Assembly: GCA_020073245.1 (NCBI GenBank)
Contig: JAIQFQ010000024.1
Location: forward strand, 1-53,957
DNA length: 53,957 nt
Direction: 5' to 3'
From: Terriglobia bacterium
GTDB taxonomy: Bacteria > Acidobacteriota > Thermoanaerobaculia > Thermoanaerobaculales > Thermoanaerobaculaceae
Positions 41,934 through 51,048 of this stretch are shown here, one piece after another. Both the position numbers and the translations under genes were made by a program. Positions within the stretch are counted from its first letter, which is position 1, and the number at the start of each line of letters is the position of its first letter. Below the pieces are notes generated by a model. That model worked only from the letters and a program-made list of their open reading frames with translations, was not told where the DNA came from and ran no database searches.

Positions 41934-43979
41934 CTAGCGCTCCAAGACCATCTTCTTGATCACCTCGACCACTTCCGGGTTCATCAGCGTTGTCACGTCG
42001 CCTACCTTGTCGGAACGGTTCGAGAGGGTCGCCAGCACCCGTCGCATGATCTTGCCGGAGCGGGTCTTGGGCATGTCGGGCACGATGTAGACGTCCTTCG
42101 GGCGCGCGAACTTGCCGATGTTCTCCTCGATCGCCTTCTTGACGGCCTCCTCGATCTCCTTGCTCGGCTTGACCCCGGGCTTGAGTGCGACGTAGACGTC
42201 AGGGATCTTGCCCTTGAGCTCGTCGTTGCGCGGGACGACCGCCGCCTCGGCCACCTCAGGCACCACGAGGCAGCAAGACTCGAGCTCCTTCGTGCCCAGC
42301 CGGTGGCCGGCGACGTTGATGACGTCGTCCACACGACCCAGAATGCGGAAGTACCCGTCGGCCGCAAGCATGGCCGCGTCACCGGCCATGTAGGGCCAAT
42401 CCCGCCAGTCCTTGCTGTCCTTCTTCTTGTTGTACTTGGCGAAATACGTCGACACGTAACGGGCGCGGTCGCCCCAGATGGTCTGGAACATTCCGGGCCA
42501 CGGGTTGCGGATGCAGACGTTGCCCGCCTTGTTGGAGCCGAGTGGAAGCTCCTTGCCGTCCTCGTCGAAGATCACCGGGTGAATCCCCGGCACGCCGGGT
42601 CCGGCGCTGCCCGGCTTCATCGGGTGGATGGCCGGCATCGTGCTGCAGAGGAAGCCACCGTTCTCGGTCTGCCACCAAGTGTCGACGATGACCGCCTTCT
42701 CCTTGCCGACGCTCTTGTAGTACCACTTCCAGACCTCGGGTTCGATGGGCTCGCCAACCGTAGTCATGTGCTTGAAGCGGTAGTTGTACTTTGCGGGCTC
42801 GTCGGGCCCGAGCTTGCGCAGCCCACGGATCGCCGTGGGCGCGGTGTGGAAGATGTTGACGTTGAGGCGCTGGGCGATGCGCCACGGCCGCCCGGCGTCC
42901 GGGTAGGTCGGGACACCCTCGTAGATCACGCTGGTGGCGGCAAGCGCGAGCGGGCCGTACACGATGTAGGAGTGGCCCGTGATCCAACCGATGTCCGCCA
43001 TGCACCAGTACACATCCTCGGGGTGGATGTCCTGGACGTACTTGGAGGTTCCGGTCACGTACGTGAGGTAACCGCCGATGCTGTGCTGCGCCGCCTTCGG
43101 CTTGCCGGTCGTACCGCTCGTGTACATGAGGAAGAGGATCCCCTCGGCCGGCATCGGCACGGGGTCAACGCGCTTGCCCACGTACTTCTTCAGCAGGTCG
43201 TTCACAATGAAGTCGCGTCCCTCGACGAGCTTGGTCTCCGAGGAGTACTTACCGGGGTGGCGCTGCCAGATGAGCACCTTGTCCACCTTTTGCCCGCCCT
43301 TTTCCGCGATCTTGATGGCCTCCTCCGCCTTCTGCTTGTGGTCGAGGAGCTGTCCGTTCCGGTAGTAGCCGTCCATCGTGATGATCACGTGGCTCTTCGA
43401 GTCGGCCACCCGGTCCCCGCACGCCTGCCCGGAGAACCCGCCGAACACCACCGAGTGGATCACACCTAGACGGGCGCACGCGAGCATGCTGACCGGCAAC
43501 TCCGTGACCATCGGCATGTGGATCGTGACCCGGTCGCCGGCCTTCAGGCCGACGAAGTCCCGCAGCAGCGCGGCGAACTCGTTGACCCTCACGTAGAGGT
43601 CCTGATAGGTGATCGAGACGGGGTCCGCGTCCTCGGGCTCGGGCACGAAGATGATCGCCGCCTTGTTGCGGTACTTGGCGAGGTGCCTGTCGATGCAATT
43701 GTAGCTGGCGTTGATCTTTCCACCGACGAACCACTTGAAGCACGGAGCGTCGCTGGTGTCCAGGGTCGTGTGCCAGTACTGGTCCCAGGACAGCAGGTCT
43801 GCGTACTCCTTGAAGCAGTCCGGGAAGTTCTCCAGGCTGAACCGCTTGTAGATGCTCTCGTCGGTCATGTTCGCCTGGGCGATGAAGTCCCTCGGCGGGT
43901 GGTAGTACCCCTCCTCTTTCCAGTGAACGGCGACCTCAGCCTCGCTTACCTCGGTTCCCTCAGTCTTCTTCTCAACCAT
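41934..43979 (-). CDS. acs: Acetate--CoA ligase (AMP-forming)
   Basis: 681 residues from ATG 43979; the frame runs to 44333, but family homology starts just after this ATG. Adenylation motifs: MYTSGTTGKPKAAQHS, DTWWQTENGG, GRVDDVINVAGHRLGT. The C-terminal MPKTRSGKIMRRVL contains K643, the conserved lysine whose acetylation switches Acs off in other bacteria (family knowledge). The enzyme makes acetyl-CoA from acetate, ATP and CoA. The AcuC-like deacetylase and AcuB-like protein lie upstream on the same strand, and a Pat-like GNAT fusion lies 9 kb away, so acetylation control is well supported by context. Leader GAAAAGGGGGGAATGG. Confidence 0.96.
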   Translation of the reverse strand: MVEKKTEGTEVSEAEVAVHWKEEGYYHPPRDFIAQANMTDESIYKRFSLENFPDCFKEYADLLSWDQYWHTTLDTSDAPCFKWFVGGKINASYNCIDRHLAKYRNKAAIIFVPEPEDADPVSITYQDLYVRVNEFAALLRDFVGLKAGDRVTIHMPMVTELPVSMLACARLGVIHSVVFGGFSGQACGDRVADSKSHVIITMDGYYRNGQLLDHKQKAEEAIKIAEKGGQKVDKVLIWQRHPGKYSSETKLVEGRDFIVNDLLKKYVGKRVDPVPMPAEGILFLMYTSGTTGKPKAAQHSIGGYLTYVTGTSKYVQDIHPEDVYWCMADIGWITGHSYIVYGPLALAATSVIYEGVPTYPDAGRPWRIAQRLNVNIFHTAPTAIRGLRKLGPDEPAKYNYRFKHMTTVGEPIEPEVWKWYYKSVGKEKAVIVDTWWQTENGGFLCSTMPAIHPMKPGSAGPGVPGIHPVIFDEDGKELPLGSNKAGNVCIRNPWPGMFQTIWGDRARYVSTYFAKYNKKKDSKDWRDWPYMAGDAAMLAADGYFRILGRVDDVINVAGHRLGTKELESCCLVVPEVAEAAVVPRNDELKGKIPDVYVALKPGVKPSKEIEEAVKKAIEENIGKFARPKDVYIVPDMPKTRSGKIMRRVLATLSNRSDKVGDVTTLMNPEVVEVIKKMVLER

Positions 43980-44329
43980 TCCATTCCCCCCTTTCACTTC
44001 TGCATTGGCACCGGACTGCGGCCCGGACGTGCCGGTTTCGGTTGCCGGCCCCAGGGATCCGGCGTGATGGTTTCGAACGTCGTTGCCAGCTGCCAAGCCC
44101 CGCGCTCGGCAGCGACTCCATGCCGGGCCCGCGTCCCGACCCCCTTCCTTTTCGGAGTCCCAAGACCGATGCAAACGTGCCGCGGCGGGCACCGGGTCCG
44201 TGCACCTGCGCCGCGAAAGACTCCCCGGCTGCGTCCGGTCCGGCACGATGGACTCCGTGCCGCTTGCTCGCCGCCTCCGCCCGCGATGGCGCATGAGGAT
44301 GGCAGGCGCAGAGATCGTCGTGCCATGGT
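43980..44329. other. 350-bp gap upstream of acs
   Basis: Apart from the G6 ribosome site at 43986-43991 I see no promoter of the TTGACA-N17-TATAAG kind found at neighbouring loci and no gene. The acs message may come from its own unrecognised promoter or from acuC read-through. Confidence 0.5.
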
Positions 44330-45472
44330 TCACACTGACCCGTACCAGTACGGCATGAGCGAGTCCAACAATCGATTGGTAATGCTACGGTTGTGGTCCG
44401 CGATCTCTTCGCGCAGGGGAACCGGCGGGTATGCCGGGTTCGGATCGTGCATCGCGGCAGGCAGGTCCACACCCAACCGTTCCTGCCAGCGCTGCCGCCA
44501 GCTGGCGGGCAACTCGCTTGCCACGGGATGCCCGTGAATGGTCAGGTACAGCAAGGCCCAGATCCGCGGAACGGAATGCACGTCGTAGCCACCACCCAGA
44601 GTGAAGAGGACCCTGCCCCGACAGAACTTGTCGGCGTACTCCAGGCAGCGTTGAAATAGTGTCTCGAAGGCCTGGGTAGTGAGGAGCAGGTCGGCGAGAG
44701 GGTCGCCGGCGTGGGCATCGGCACCCGCCTGGACCACGAGGAAATCGGGGCGAAACCATGCAAGGGCCTGTGGCACGACCGCGGAGAAAGCCCGCAGGTA
44801 GCTGTCCGCTTCGGTGAACGGCGCGAGCGGGACGTTGAGCTTACGCCCTCGGCCGTGCAGCTTCCCGAGCTCGTGGACCTCGCCGGTGCCCGGAAAGAGG
44901 TACTGCCCCGACTCGTGCAGGCTGATGGTGAGGACCGAAGGTTCGTCATAGAAGATCGTCTGTACCCCATCACCGTGGTGCACGTCGATGTCGAGGTACG
45001 CAACCGTCGCTCCATGATCGAGCAGGTAACGGATCGCGACGGCCAGGTCGTTGTAGACGCAGAAGCCGGAAGCCCGATCCCGCTGTGCGTGATGCATCCC
45101 GCCGCCGAGCTGGATCACCGTCTGCGCCTTGTCGTAGAAGAGCAGATGCGCCCCTAGCAGCGTGCCGCCGACCAGATACCGCGCGGCCTGGTCCATTCCC
45201 GGGAACACCGGGTTGTCGGGGGTGCCGAGACCAAAGCGATCCGGATCGGTGACGGGCTCACCACGGTCCGCCTCCTCGACCGCCGAGACGTACTCCTCGC
45301 TGTGGACGGTCAGGAGGTCCTCGCGACTCACCGGTTGCGGAGCCATCGGACCGACCGGATGGCCGAGCTCATGGAGGAGATCGAGGAGCATTTCGAGCCG
45401 CACGGGGCTGAAGGGGTGGGCCGGCCCGAAATCGTAGGCCAGGTAGTTCGGGTCGTACACGTCGATCACCAT
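44330..45472 (-). CDS. acuC: AcuC-like class I histone-deacetylase-family protein
   Basis: 380 residues with the full zinc-hydrolase set: GGGMHHAQRDRASGFCVYNDLAVA, YLDIDVHHGDGVQTIFYDEP, SLHESGQYLFPGTG, VVQAGADAHAGDPLADL and LGGGYDVHSVPRIW. The HH pair, DxDVHHGDG and the second Asp give the catalytic metal site. In Bacillus AcuC deacetylates and so reactivates acetyl-CoA synthetase. Its 5' end overlaps the 3' end of the acuB-like gene by 7 bases, which indicates coupled translation. It lies directly before acs on the same strand. Protein deacetylation of Acs is inferred from context. Confidence 0.92.
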   Translation of the reverse strand: MVIDVYDPNYLAYDFGPAHPFSPVRLEMLLDLLHELGHPVGPMAPQPVSREDLLTVHSEEYVSAVEEADRGEPVTDPDRFGLGTPDNPVFPGMDQAARYLVGGTLLGAHLLFYDKAQTVIQLGGGMHHAQRDRASGFCVYNDLAVAIRYLLDHGATVAYLDIDVHHGDGVQTIFYDEPSVLTISLHESGQYLFPGTGEVHELGKLHGRGRKLNVPLAPFTEADSYLRAFSAVVPQALAWFRPDFLVVQAGADAHAGDPLADLLLTTQAFETLFQRCLEYADKFCRGRVLFTLGGGYDVHSVPRIWALLYLTIHGHPVASELPASWRQRWQERLGVDLPAAMHDPNPAYPPVPLREEIADHNRSITNRLLDSLMPYWYGSV

Positions 45473-46089
45473 GGGCTCAGCGCCGGCCAGAGCACCTCGA
45501 AGCCCTGCGTCCGCAACTCCTGTGCGATGACCTTCAACTCGATCGTGCCCACCCGTAGGACGAGGCGGATCCTGTCGTCTGCATCGGCGTGCGACAGGAT
45601 CGACCGGATGTTGACCTGCTTCGCCGCCAGAAACGCGGCGAGGCGGGCGAGCTCGCCGGGATGGTCCGGAAGGCCGACCTCCAGGCGACCGGAAGGCATC
45701 GAAACGCCCGTGAGGCGGAGCAAGGCGTCCAGCAGGTCAAGGCCGGTGACGATCCCGACCAGGTCCGCTCCCGACATGACCGGCAGGCAGCCGATCTTGA
45801 GTTGACGCATCGTCCGCGCCGCCTCCTCTACCGGATCGAGAGGATCCGCGGTCTGCGCCGGCTGACTCATGACCTTTTCAATTCGTGCCTTGGGCGAAAA
45901 AGGCTTGGTGGACAGGGCGCTGGTGGCCAACCGCAGGTCACGGTCGGTGACCACCCCCACCAGCTTCCCCTGCCGCACCACCGGAACGTGGCGGATCCCG
46001 TGTTCGCGCATCAAGGAGTACGTAGATGCAAGGGTGGCATCACACTCGGCGACGACGACCGGACTCTTCATGATGTCGCGAACAAGCAC
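45466..46089 (-). CDS. acuB: AcuB-like CBS-CBS-ACT protein
   Basis: 207 residues. Two CBS domains, about 1-60 (MLVRDIMKSPVVVAE, HVPVVRQGKLVGVVTDRDLRLA) and 70-125 (IEKVMSQPAQTADPLDPVEEAARTMRQLKIGCLPVM), are followed by an ACT domain about 135-205 (LPDHPGELARLAAFLAAKQVNIRSI). CBS pairs bind adenosyl ligands such as AMP or ATP, ACT domains small acids. AcuB accompanies AcuC in Bacillus acetoin/acetate operons; its exact role is not settled. Start GTG 46089 with GGAGGGAGGG upstream. Confidence 0.9.
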   Translation of the reverse strand: MLVRDIMKSPVVVAECDATLASTYSLMREHGIRHVPVVRQGKLVGVVTDRDLRLATSALSTKPFSPKARIEKVMSQPAQTADPLDPVEEAARTMRQLKIGCLPVMSGADLVGIVTGLDLLDALLRLTGVSMPSGRLEVGLPDHPGELARLAAFLAAKQVNIRSILSHADADDRIRLVLRVGTIELKVIAQELRTQGFEVLWPALSPW

Positions 46090-46347
46090 CCTTCTAGCCC
46101 TCCCTCCGTTGTCTGCCTCCGCAACCCCTTGAGTCCGTCGGGGAGAATCACCCCTTTATGGTGCGGCTGTTGCTTCGCTCGAACACCGTCAGAACGTGAA
46201 GGCCCGCTCCCAAACCGGCACTGGCATGCTGAAAGCGACACCGTCCTCCTTGAATTGAACAGGAAGCACCGTGAGGTTGTTCCGGTGCCCGTTGAAACCC
46301 ACGGTGGCGGTTTCCGTTCCAGTTCGCCCCGACCCGATGCGCCGACT

Positions 46348-47598
46348 TCATGCACCGGTGCCTGCCGGAGTTGATGGCCGCCTCGCAAGGAACTCGAAAA
46401 CGAGAGCGACGACCGCGAGGGCGCCGGCGGTGTAGAACGCCGCCTGGTAGTTCTTGTACTGATCGAAGAGCGCGCCGCCGATCTTGGGCCCGATGATTCC
46501 GGCAACGCCGTACGCCGTGAACAGGATCCCGTAGTTGATGCCGGCGTTCTTCGTACCCCAGAAGTCGGAAGTCGTGGAGGCGTTGACCGAAAGTTGCGTC
46601 CCGAAGCACCAGTAGACGATGAAGACCATCACGTACAACATCGCGACGTTGCCGCCGGTCAGGTACAGGAGCGGCATGGCCACCGCGGAGATTCCGATCA
46701 TCAAGCGAAGGACGTTGAGCCGTCCGAGCGCATCCGACATCCAGCCCGAGAGGACCCGACCCGCGGCGCTGCCGACGGCGCCGACGAACAGGGTCATCGT
46801 CTGAAGGGCCTCGCTCGGGATCTTCATGCTCTTGGCGAACGGAACCAACTGGCTGATCACCATGAGACCCGCCGAGGTGCCAAGGGCATAGGCGATCCAC
46901 ATGAAGTAGGCCGGTGCGGTGTGCCACATCTGCCCCGGAGAGAACTCGTAGGTGGTCGCCGCCGCCTTCGACGCCGCCGCCGGCACCCAGCCCGCGGGGC
47001 GGTATCCGACAGGCGGATTCTTGAGCAGGAACGCGCCGACGAGCGTCATGCCGAAGAACACGACCCCGAGAACGGCAAACGTTGTGCGCCATCCGTAGGT
47101 GGGGATCAGCCACAGGTTCGCCATCGGGCCGAAGATCGCCGAACCGCCGCCGTACCCTGCCACCGCCAGACCGACGGCCAGCCCGCGCTTGTCCGGGAAC
47201 CACTTGGCCATGACGGGGATCGGCGTCGAGTAGCCGAAGCCGTTGCCGATCCCGACCAGCACGCCGAAGCACACGATGAGGTAGGTCAAGCTGCTCGTCC
47301 TCGTGCAAAGCAGGAAGCCAAGCGTGAGAAAGAGGCTGCCCGTAATGGAGATGCGGAACGGCCCCAGCTTGTCCTGAAGCCTGCCGGCCAAGATGAAGCT
47401 CAGAGCGAATACCACGATGGCCACGGTGAACACTAGCGAGGTATCCGCCCGCTTCCAGCCGAACTCCTTTTCGAGCGGCGCGACGAAGACGCTCCAGGCA
47501 TAGAGCGAACCCAGCGCGAGGTTCATGCAGAGCCCGCCGACGACGTGCCACCACCTGTTGATGTGGGATCCCGGTTGTTGTGCAGCGCTGCTGTCCAT
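46348..47598 (-). CDS. OFA-family MFS transporter (oxalate/formate- or monocarboxylate-type)
   Basis: 416 residues with 12 membrane helices. OFA hallmarks: RWWHVVGGLCMNLALGSLYAWSVFVAPLEKEFGW at the N-terminus, GNGFGYSTPIPVMAKWFPDKRGLAVGLAVAGYGGGSA, and FGTQLSVNASTTSDFWGTKNAGINYGILFTAYGVAG. Such proteins exchange oxalate for formate or move lactate-like monocarboxylates. Between the acuB-acuC-acs genes and satP, a short-chain acid substrate is likely (inference). GGAAGGAGGA precedes ATG 47598. A consensus-like promoter at 47853-47881 gives an unusually long leader of about 250 nt. Confidence 0.9.
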   Translation of the reverse strand: MDSSAAQQPGSHINRWWHVVGGLCMNLALGSLYAWSVFVAPLEKEFGWKRADTSLVFTVAIVVFALSFILAGRLQDKLGPFRISITGSLFLTLGFLLCTRTSSLTYLIVCFGVLVGIGNGFGYSTPIPVMAKWFPDKRGLAVGLAVAGYGGGSAIFGPMANLWLIPTYGWRTTFAVLGVVFFGMTLVGAFLLKNPPVGYRPAGWVPAAASKAAATTYEFSPGQMWHTAPAYFMWIAYALGTSAGLMVISQLVPFAKSMKIPSEALQTMTLFVGAVGSAAGRVLSGWMSDALGRLNVLRLMIGISAVAMPLLYLTGGNVAMLYVMVFIVYWCFGTQLSVNASTTSDFWGTKNAGINYGILFTAYGVAGIIGPKIGGALFDQYKNYQAAFYTAGALAVVALVFEFLARRPSTPAGTGA

Positions 47599-47712
47599 CC
47601 TCGAAATCCTCCTTCCCTACTTGCGACCGCGTTGTTGAGACCTGGTGGGGAGCGACCGCAATCTGCTCGGCTCCAGGCTCGACCGGATGAGAATGGCTTC
47701 ACGTCGGGCGAT

Positions 47713-47724
47713 TCAACGATCCAT
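47713..47724 (-). promoter_or_regulatory. Possible three-codon leader ORF in the MFS 5' leader
   Basis: On the minus strand AAAGGGGGGAGTCG is followed by ATGGATCGTTGA (Met-Asp-Arg-stop), 115 bases before the MFS start. The G6 tract matches the ribosome sites of the porin and acs genes. It may be a leader peptide or a decayed start; low certainty. Confidence 0.25.
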
Positions 47725-47852
47725 CGACTCCCCCCTTTCGAACGGCAGGGCGCCGCTCGAAACATCCCCGCCGGTACCGCGCACCGACTGCGTCGTGGAT
47801 CTCCCCCCCAAGGGAGGCACACTTCAGACTCAACAAACGAAAAACTTGAGCG

Positions 47853-47881
47853 CTTATAGGTGGGGCTGGAGCGGTTGTCAA
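47853..47881 (-). promoter_or_regulatory. Sigma70-type promoter of the OFA transporter
   Basis: Minus strand: TTGACA (47881-47876), 17 bases, TATAAG (47858-47853). One mismatch from full consensus, so expected to be strong. The start of transcription would be near 47846. Confidence 0.75.
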
Positions 47882-48152
47882 GCGCTTTGGTTTCACAAAG
47901 TTCCGTGTGCTCGTGGGAGCGAGCACGAGATGGGGACCCGGGCCTTGTCGGGCGACTCCTACGCCGCCTCGAGGTTTCGGAGGGATCGCGCCTGGACGCG
48001 GGCTTATCCCCTCCGGGCCACCTGTGAGCGGACGTCGTTCGCCGGATTCCGAGGGGCTTCTTGATTTCCACGCACGCCGGATGTCCCGTCGCCCTGAGCC
48101 CCGGCCCGGCGGATCGCCGCCGCGCGACCCCCGCGCGACGGCGTCGCGCTCG

Positions 48153-48752
48153 TCAGAGGATCACGGGGCCGACCGGCCAGACCGTTCTTCCGTACATCTC
48201 GTTGAGCACTTGCGCCAGCCCTGTGTAAACCGCGGAAAGGCCGCAGATGATCCCCTCGTACCCGGCCACGACCCCGATCCCGGCGCTGCCGGTCCACTTG
48301 TTCGCGGCGAGAAGGAAGAACAGGATCGCGAGGCTCAGGAAGACGAACTGGAGAGCGCGGTTCGCCCGCAAGGTACCGAAGAACATGATGAAGGTGAACA
48401 CACCCCACATGAACAGGTAGGCGCCGAACGATGCCGACGAAACCGCGGGGACCCACCCGAACTTCGGGATCACGATGAGGCCGACCAGGGTGAGCCAGAA
48501 CAGGCCGTACGAAAGAAATGCGGTTGTGCCGAATGTGTTCTTCTTCTTCCACTCGAAGATCCCGGCGAAGATCTGGGCCATGCCGCCGTAGAAGATGCCC
48601 ATCGCCAGGATCATGCTGTCGAGCGGGTAGAAGCCGGCGTTGTGGAAGTTGAGCAGCACCGTGGTCAAGCCGAAACCGAGCAGCCCGAGGGGCGCCGGGT
48701 TGGCGGTTGTGTCGTGAACGACGACCATCTGCGGAGCTTGCGACGCTGACAT
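48153..48752 (-). CDS. satP: Acetate/succinate transporter, SatP/YaaH family
   Basis: 199 residues, six membrane helices. [28 protein letters not shown] at the N-terminus is the AceTr family signature; [30 protein letters not shown] and [24 protein letters not shown] follow the family order. SatP is an acetate/succinate:proton symporter of the inner membrane. ATG 48752 has GGGAGG seven bases upstream; eleven more codons are open before it. It shares its promoter design with the OFA transporter. Supplies acetate for Acs in this locus (inference from context). Confidence 0.95.
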   Translation of the reverse strand: MSASQAPQMVVVHDTTANPAPLGLLGFGLTTVLLNFHNAGFYPLDSMILAMGIFYGGMAQIFAGIFEWKKKNTFGTTAFLSYGLFWLTLVGLIVIPKFGWVPAVSSASFGAYLFMWGVFTFIMFFGTLRANRALQFVFLSLAILFFLLAANKWTGSAGIGVVAGYEGIICGLSAVYTGLAQVLNEMYGRTVWPVGPVIL

Positions 48753-49180
48753 TGGAATCCTCCCTAGAGTCCACCAACGGTTCACTGCGACGGTTAGAGA
48801 CCGAACGTGGGGACGACCTCACGAACCTGCTCCCCCCAATCGCGGGCGGTGCGCGCGCGAGCGTCTCACAGGCCCGGGTGGACTCCGTGCCTTCCGGCTC
48901 GAGGAAAGCGTCCGAGCGATTCCGGCGTTGACCGCCTGATTGCTGGTTCGTCTCGTTTCCCCCTGGGGGGCACTGCCCTTTTTTCGAGGCTTCAGTCACC
49001 TTATAGAAGTGGGGTCCCGATTTGTCAAGCATCTCAGTTTCAGTTTCAAATTGTGAACGAGCCTACATGCACGGAGCGTGCACCCACCCGTGAAGCTGAC
49101 GGCTCGCCCCCTGCCCGGCATACTCAGGTCCAAAGGTGGGAGCAAGCGCCGCCGTGCTACTCTTCCCGCGGAGCACGACA
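48753..49180. other. 428-bp divergent region between satP and the VWA-FHA gene
   Basis: It contains the satP promoter (49000-49028), a long satP leader with a CCCCC-T-GGGGGG palindrome (48959-48970), and the short upstream region of the 49181 gene. No gene is supported. Confidence 0.65.
49000..49028 (-). promoter_or_regulatory. Sigma70-type promoter of satP
   Basis: Minus strand: TTGACA (49028-49023), 17 bases, TATAAG (49005-49000). The boxes and spacing are identical to those of the OFA promoter at 47853, and the spacer also contains CCCCAC in both. The leader is about 240 nt. Confidence 0.75.
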
Positions 49181-50458
49181 ATGAGAATTCGGGTTGGCGC
49201 AGCGTCCGCCGCTCTGCTCGCTATGTCGACAATGTCGGCAGTTGCTGCGACATCCCGTCCGCCCCTCGTCCTCGCGGTGGATGGCAGCCGCTCGATCAGT
49301 CAAGCGCAGCTTCACGCTTCCGCCGACCTTGTAGGGCGTTTCCTGGAGGCGCTCCCAGCCGACGCCTCCGTTGGCCTCATCGTGTTCGAGGACGCCGCCC
49401 GATGGGAGGTGCCGCTAGGCGCGGCGCCGTCAAGGGTGGCGCAGGCTCTCGGTGCGCTCATACCGGCCGGCCGTTTCACCGTCCTGCGCGACGCGCTGAT
49501 CGTTGCTGCCCACCAGCTCACTGAGGGAGGCGTCGTTCTCCTCGTGAGCGACGGCAGGGACGAGGACTCCGCCGCCACCGTCGAGGATGTCGCCCAGGCG
49601 TGTGCGGCGCACCGGGTGCGAATCGTCGCATTCGCCGCCGGCAGATCCGTGGACGAACACGCCCTCCGGCGCCTGACGCTTCTGACCGGCGGCGTCTACC
49701 TCGGCCGCCAGGAGGGCGTCGGTACGGACACGCTCGCCACGGCGATCGGCCAGGCCGGGCACGGCCTCGAGCCGCCCGAGCCGGTCGCGACGCCGGCACC
49801 GCCACCGGCGCTAGCGACCCCGCTCCCGGCGCCGACGGCCGCGCCCCGGCCCGCCGCCAGCTTCCCGCTGGTGCCGGCAGCGATCGGCGCCGTGGTAATT
49901 GCCGCCGCCGTGGCCCTGATCTGGGGCCTCCGCGGCCGGCGCAAGGGCCGCACCTGCCCGCGCTGCGGCTCGCTGATCGCGCCTTGGGAGAGCGAGTGTT
50001 CCTACTGCCTCGTCGCCGACATCGCGAAACAAGCCCCAACTGCGGAGCCGGCGGCGCCGGTCGCGGACGAGCAGGCGCCGCTCGACCCCAGCGTCTTCAA
50101 CAAGGCACCGGTGGACAAGCCGCTCGACAAGACGTTTGCGCTCCAGGACCAGAACATCCTCACGGTGCGCCAGCACGGCAAACCTCCGCGCTCGTATTTC
50201 CTGCACCCCGATGAGGCGTTCTCGGTGGGGCGGGCGTCACGGATCAACTCCCTCTCGCTCGATGACCCGACCATGTCCGCCCAGCACTTCAAGATCATCC
50301 CGAAGAACGGCGCGTACTACATCGTCGACCTGGACACGATGAACGGGACCATCGTCAACGGCGACCGGGTACGGGCCCGCCGGCTGCGACCTGGCGACGT
50401 CATCCGCGCCGGCGAGGTCGAGTTCGAGCTCAAGGTGCAGTTCAAACGGGTGACGTAA
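49181..50458 (+). CDS. VWA-domain / membrane / zinc-ribbon / FHA protein
   Basis: 425 residues. Signal (AASAALLAMSTMSAVAA), then a VWA domain about 28-190 with the MIDAS motif DGSRS in AVDGSRSIS. A Pro/Ala linker and a transmembrane helix (FPLVPAAIGAVVIAAAVALIWGL) follow, then a zinc ribbon (CPRCG...CSYC) and a C-terminal FHA domain (FSVGRASRINSLSLDDPTMSAQHFKI, NGTIVNGDRV). The VWA would lie outside and the phosphothreonine-binding FHA in the cytoplasm. A Ser/Thr kinase begins 3 kb downstream, a natural partner (inference). ATG 49181 with GGAG about ten bases before it. Confidence 0.88.
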   Translation: MRIRVGAASAALLAMSTMSAVAATSRPPLVLAVDGSRSISQAQLHASADLVGRFLEALPADASVGLIVFEDAARWEVPLGAAPSRVAQALGALIPAGRFTVLRDALIVAAHQLTEGGVVLLVSDGRDEDSAATVEDVAQACAAHRVRIVAFAAGRSVDEHALRRLTLLTGGVYLGRQEGVGTDTLATAIGQAGHGLEPPEPVATPAPPPALATPLPAPTAAPRPAASFPLVPAAIGAVVIAAAVALIWGLRGRRKGRTCPRCGSLIAPWESECSYCLVADIAKQAPTAEPAAPVADEQAPLDPSVFNKAPVDKPLDKTFALQDQNILTVRQHGKPPRSYFLHPDEAFSVGRASRINSLSLDDPTMSAQHFKIIPKNGAYYIVDLDTMNGTIVNGDRVRARRLRPGDVIRAGEVEFELKVQFKRVT

Positions 50459-50564
50459 CCGCCGCCACGTCCTGGGGCCCCGCCGGACGCGAATCGGCGA
50501 CGCCAGAGCACCTCGTCAGGAGGCGTCCCGACCCGCGTCGACCTGCGCCGCATCGGGCAACTCT

Positions 50565-51026
50565 TCAGACATAGATCAGAGCGGCGACGGCTTCAAGACC
50601 TTCCCGGTCGACGTCGTCGAAGTGCGCCAGGCTCTCCGAATCCACGTCGAGCACACCCACCACGGTACCGGTGCCGTCGCGCAACGGCACGACGATCTCG
50701 GACCGCGAGCGAGAGTCGCACGCGATGTGCCCGGGGAACGCATGAACGTCAGGCGCGACGACACTCTCGTTCCGGTCGATCCCGGCCCAGCACACGCCCG
50801 TGTGCGCTTCGAGCACCAGGCATGCCAATGAACCCTGGTACGGACCCACCGTCAGTTCGCCATCCCGGAGTAGGTACCATCCGACCCAGAAGAACCCTTC
50901 CATCTTGGCTTGCAGCAGCGACGCCGCCGTTGCCATGCGGGCGACAGGCTCCCGCGTAGCACCGAAGAGTTCCTTCAGCTGTTCTGCGACGCGCGCATAG
51001 CGGGCCTTCTTCTGCTGCGCCTCCAT
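50565..51026 (-). CDS. msrC: Free methionine-(R)-sulfoxide reductase (GAF type)
   Basis: 153 residues from ATG 51026 (GGAGG five bases upstream). GAF domain with all three family cysteines: SLACLVLEAHTG, GVCWAG and HAFPGHIACDS. WVGWYLL, GPYQGS and SEIVVPLRDGTGTVVGVLDVDS are typical. The enzyme reduces free L-methionine-R-sulfoxide through a disulfide relay with thioredoxin. One difference: the common GVCG is GVCW here. It follows the membrane spermidine-synthase-like gene on the same strand by 22 bp, so probably the second gene of that transcript. Confident on family. Confidence 0.93.
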   Translation of the reverse strand: MEAQQKKARYARVAEQLKELFGATREPVARMATAASLLQAKMEGFFWVGWYLLRDGELTVGPYQGSLACLVLEAHTGVCWAGIDRNESVVAPDVHAFPGHIACDSRSRSEIVVPLRDGTGTVVGVLDVDSESLAHFDDVDREGLEAVAALIYV

Positions 51027-51048
51027 GTCTGCCTCCGCGGTGTGAATG

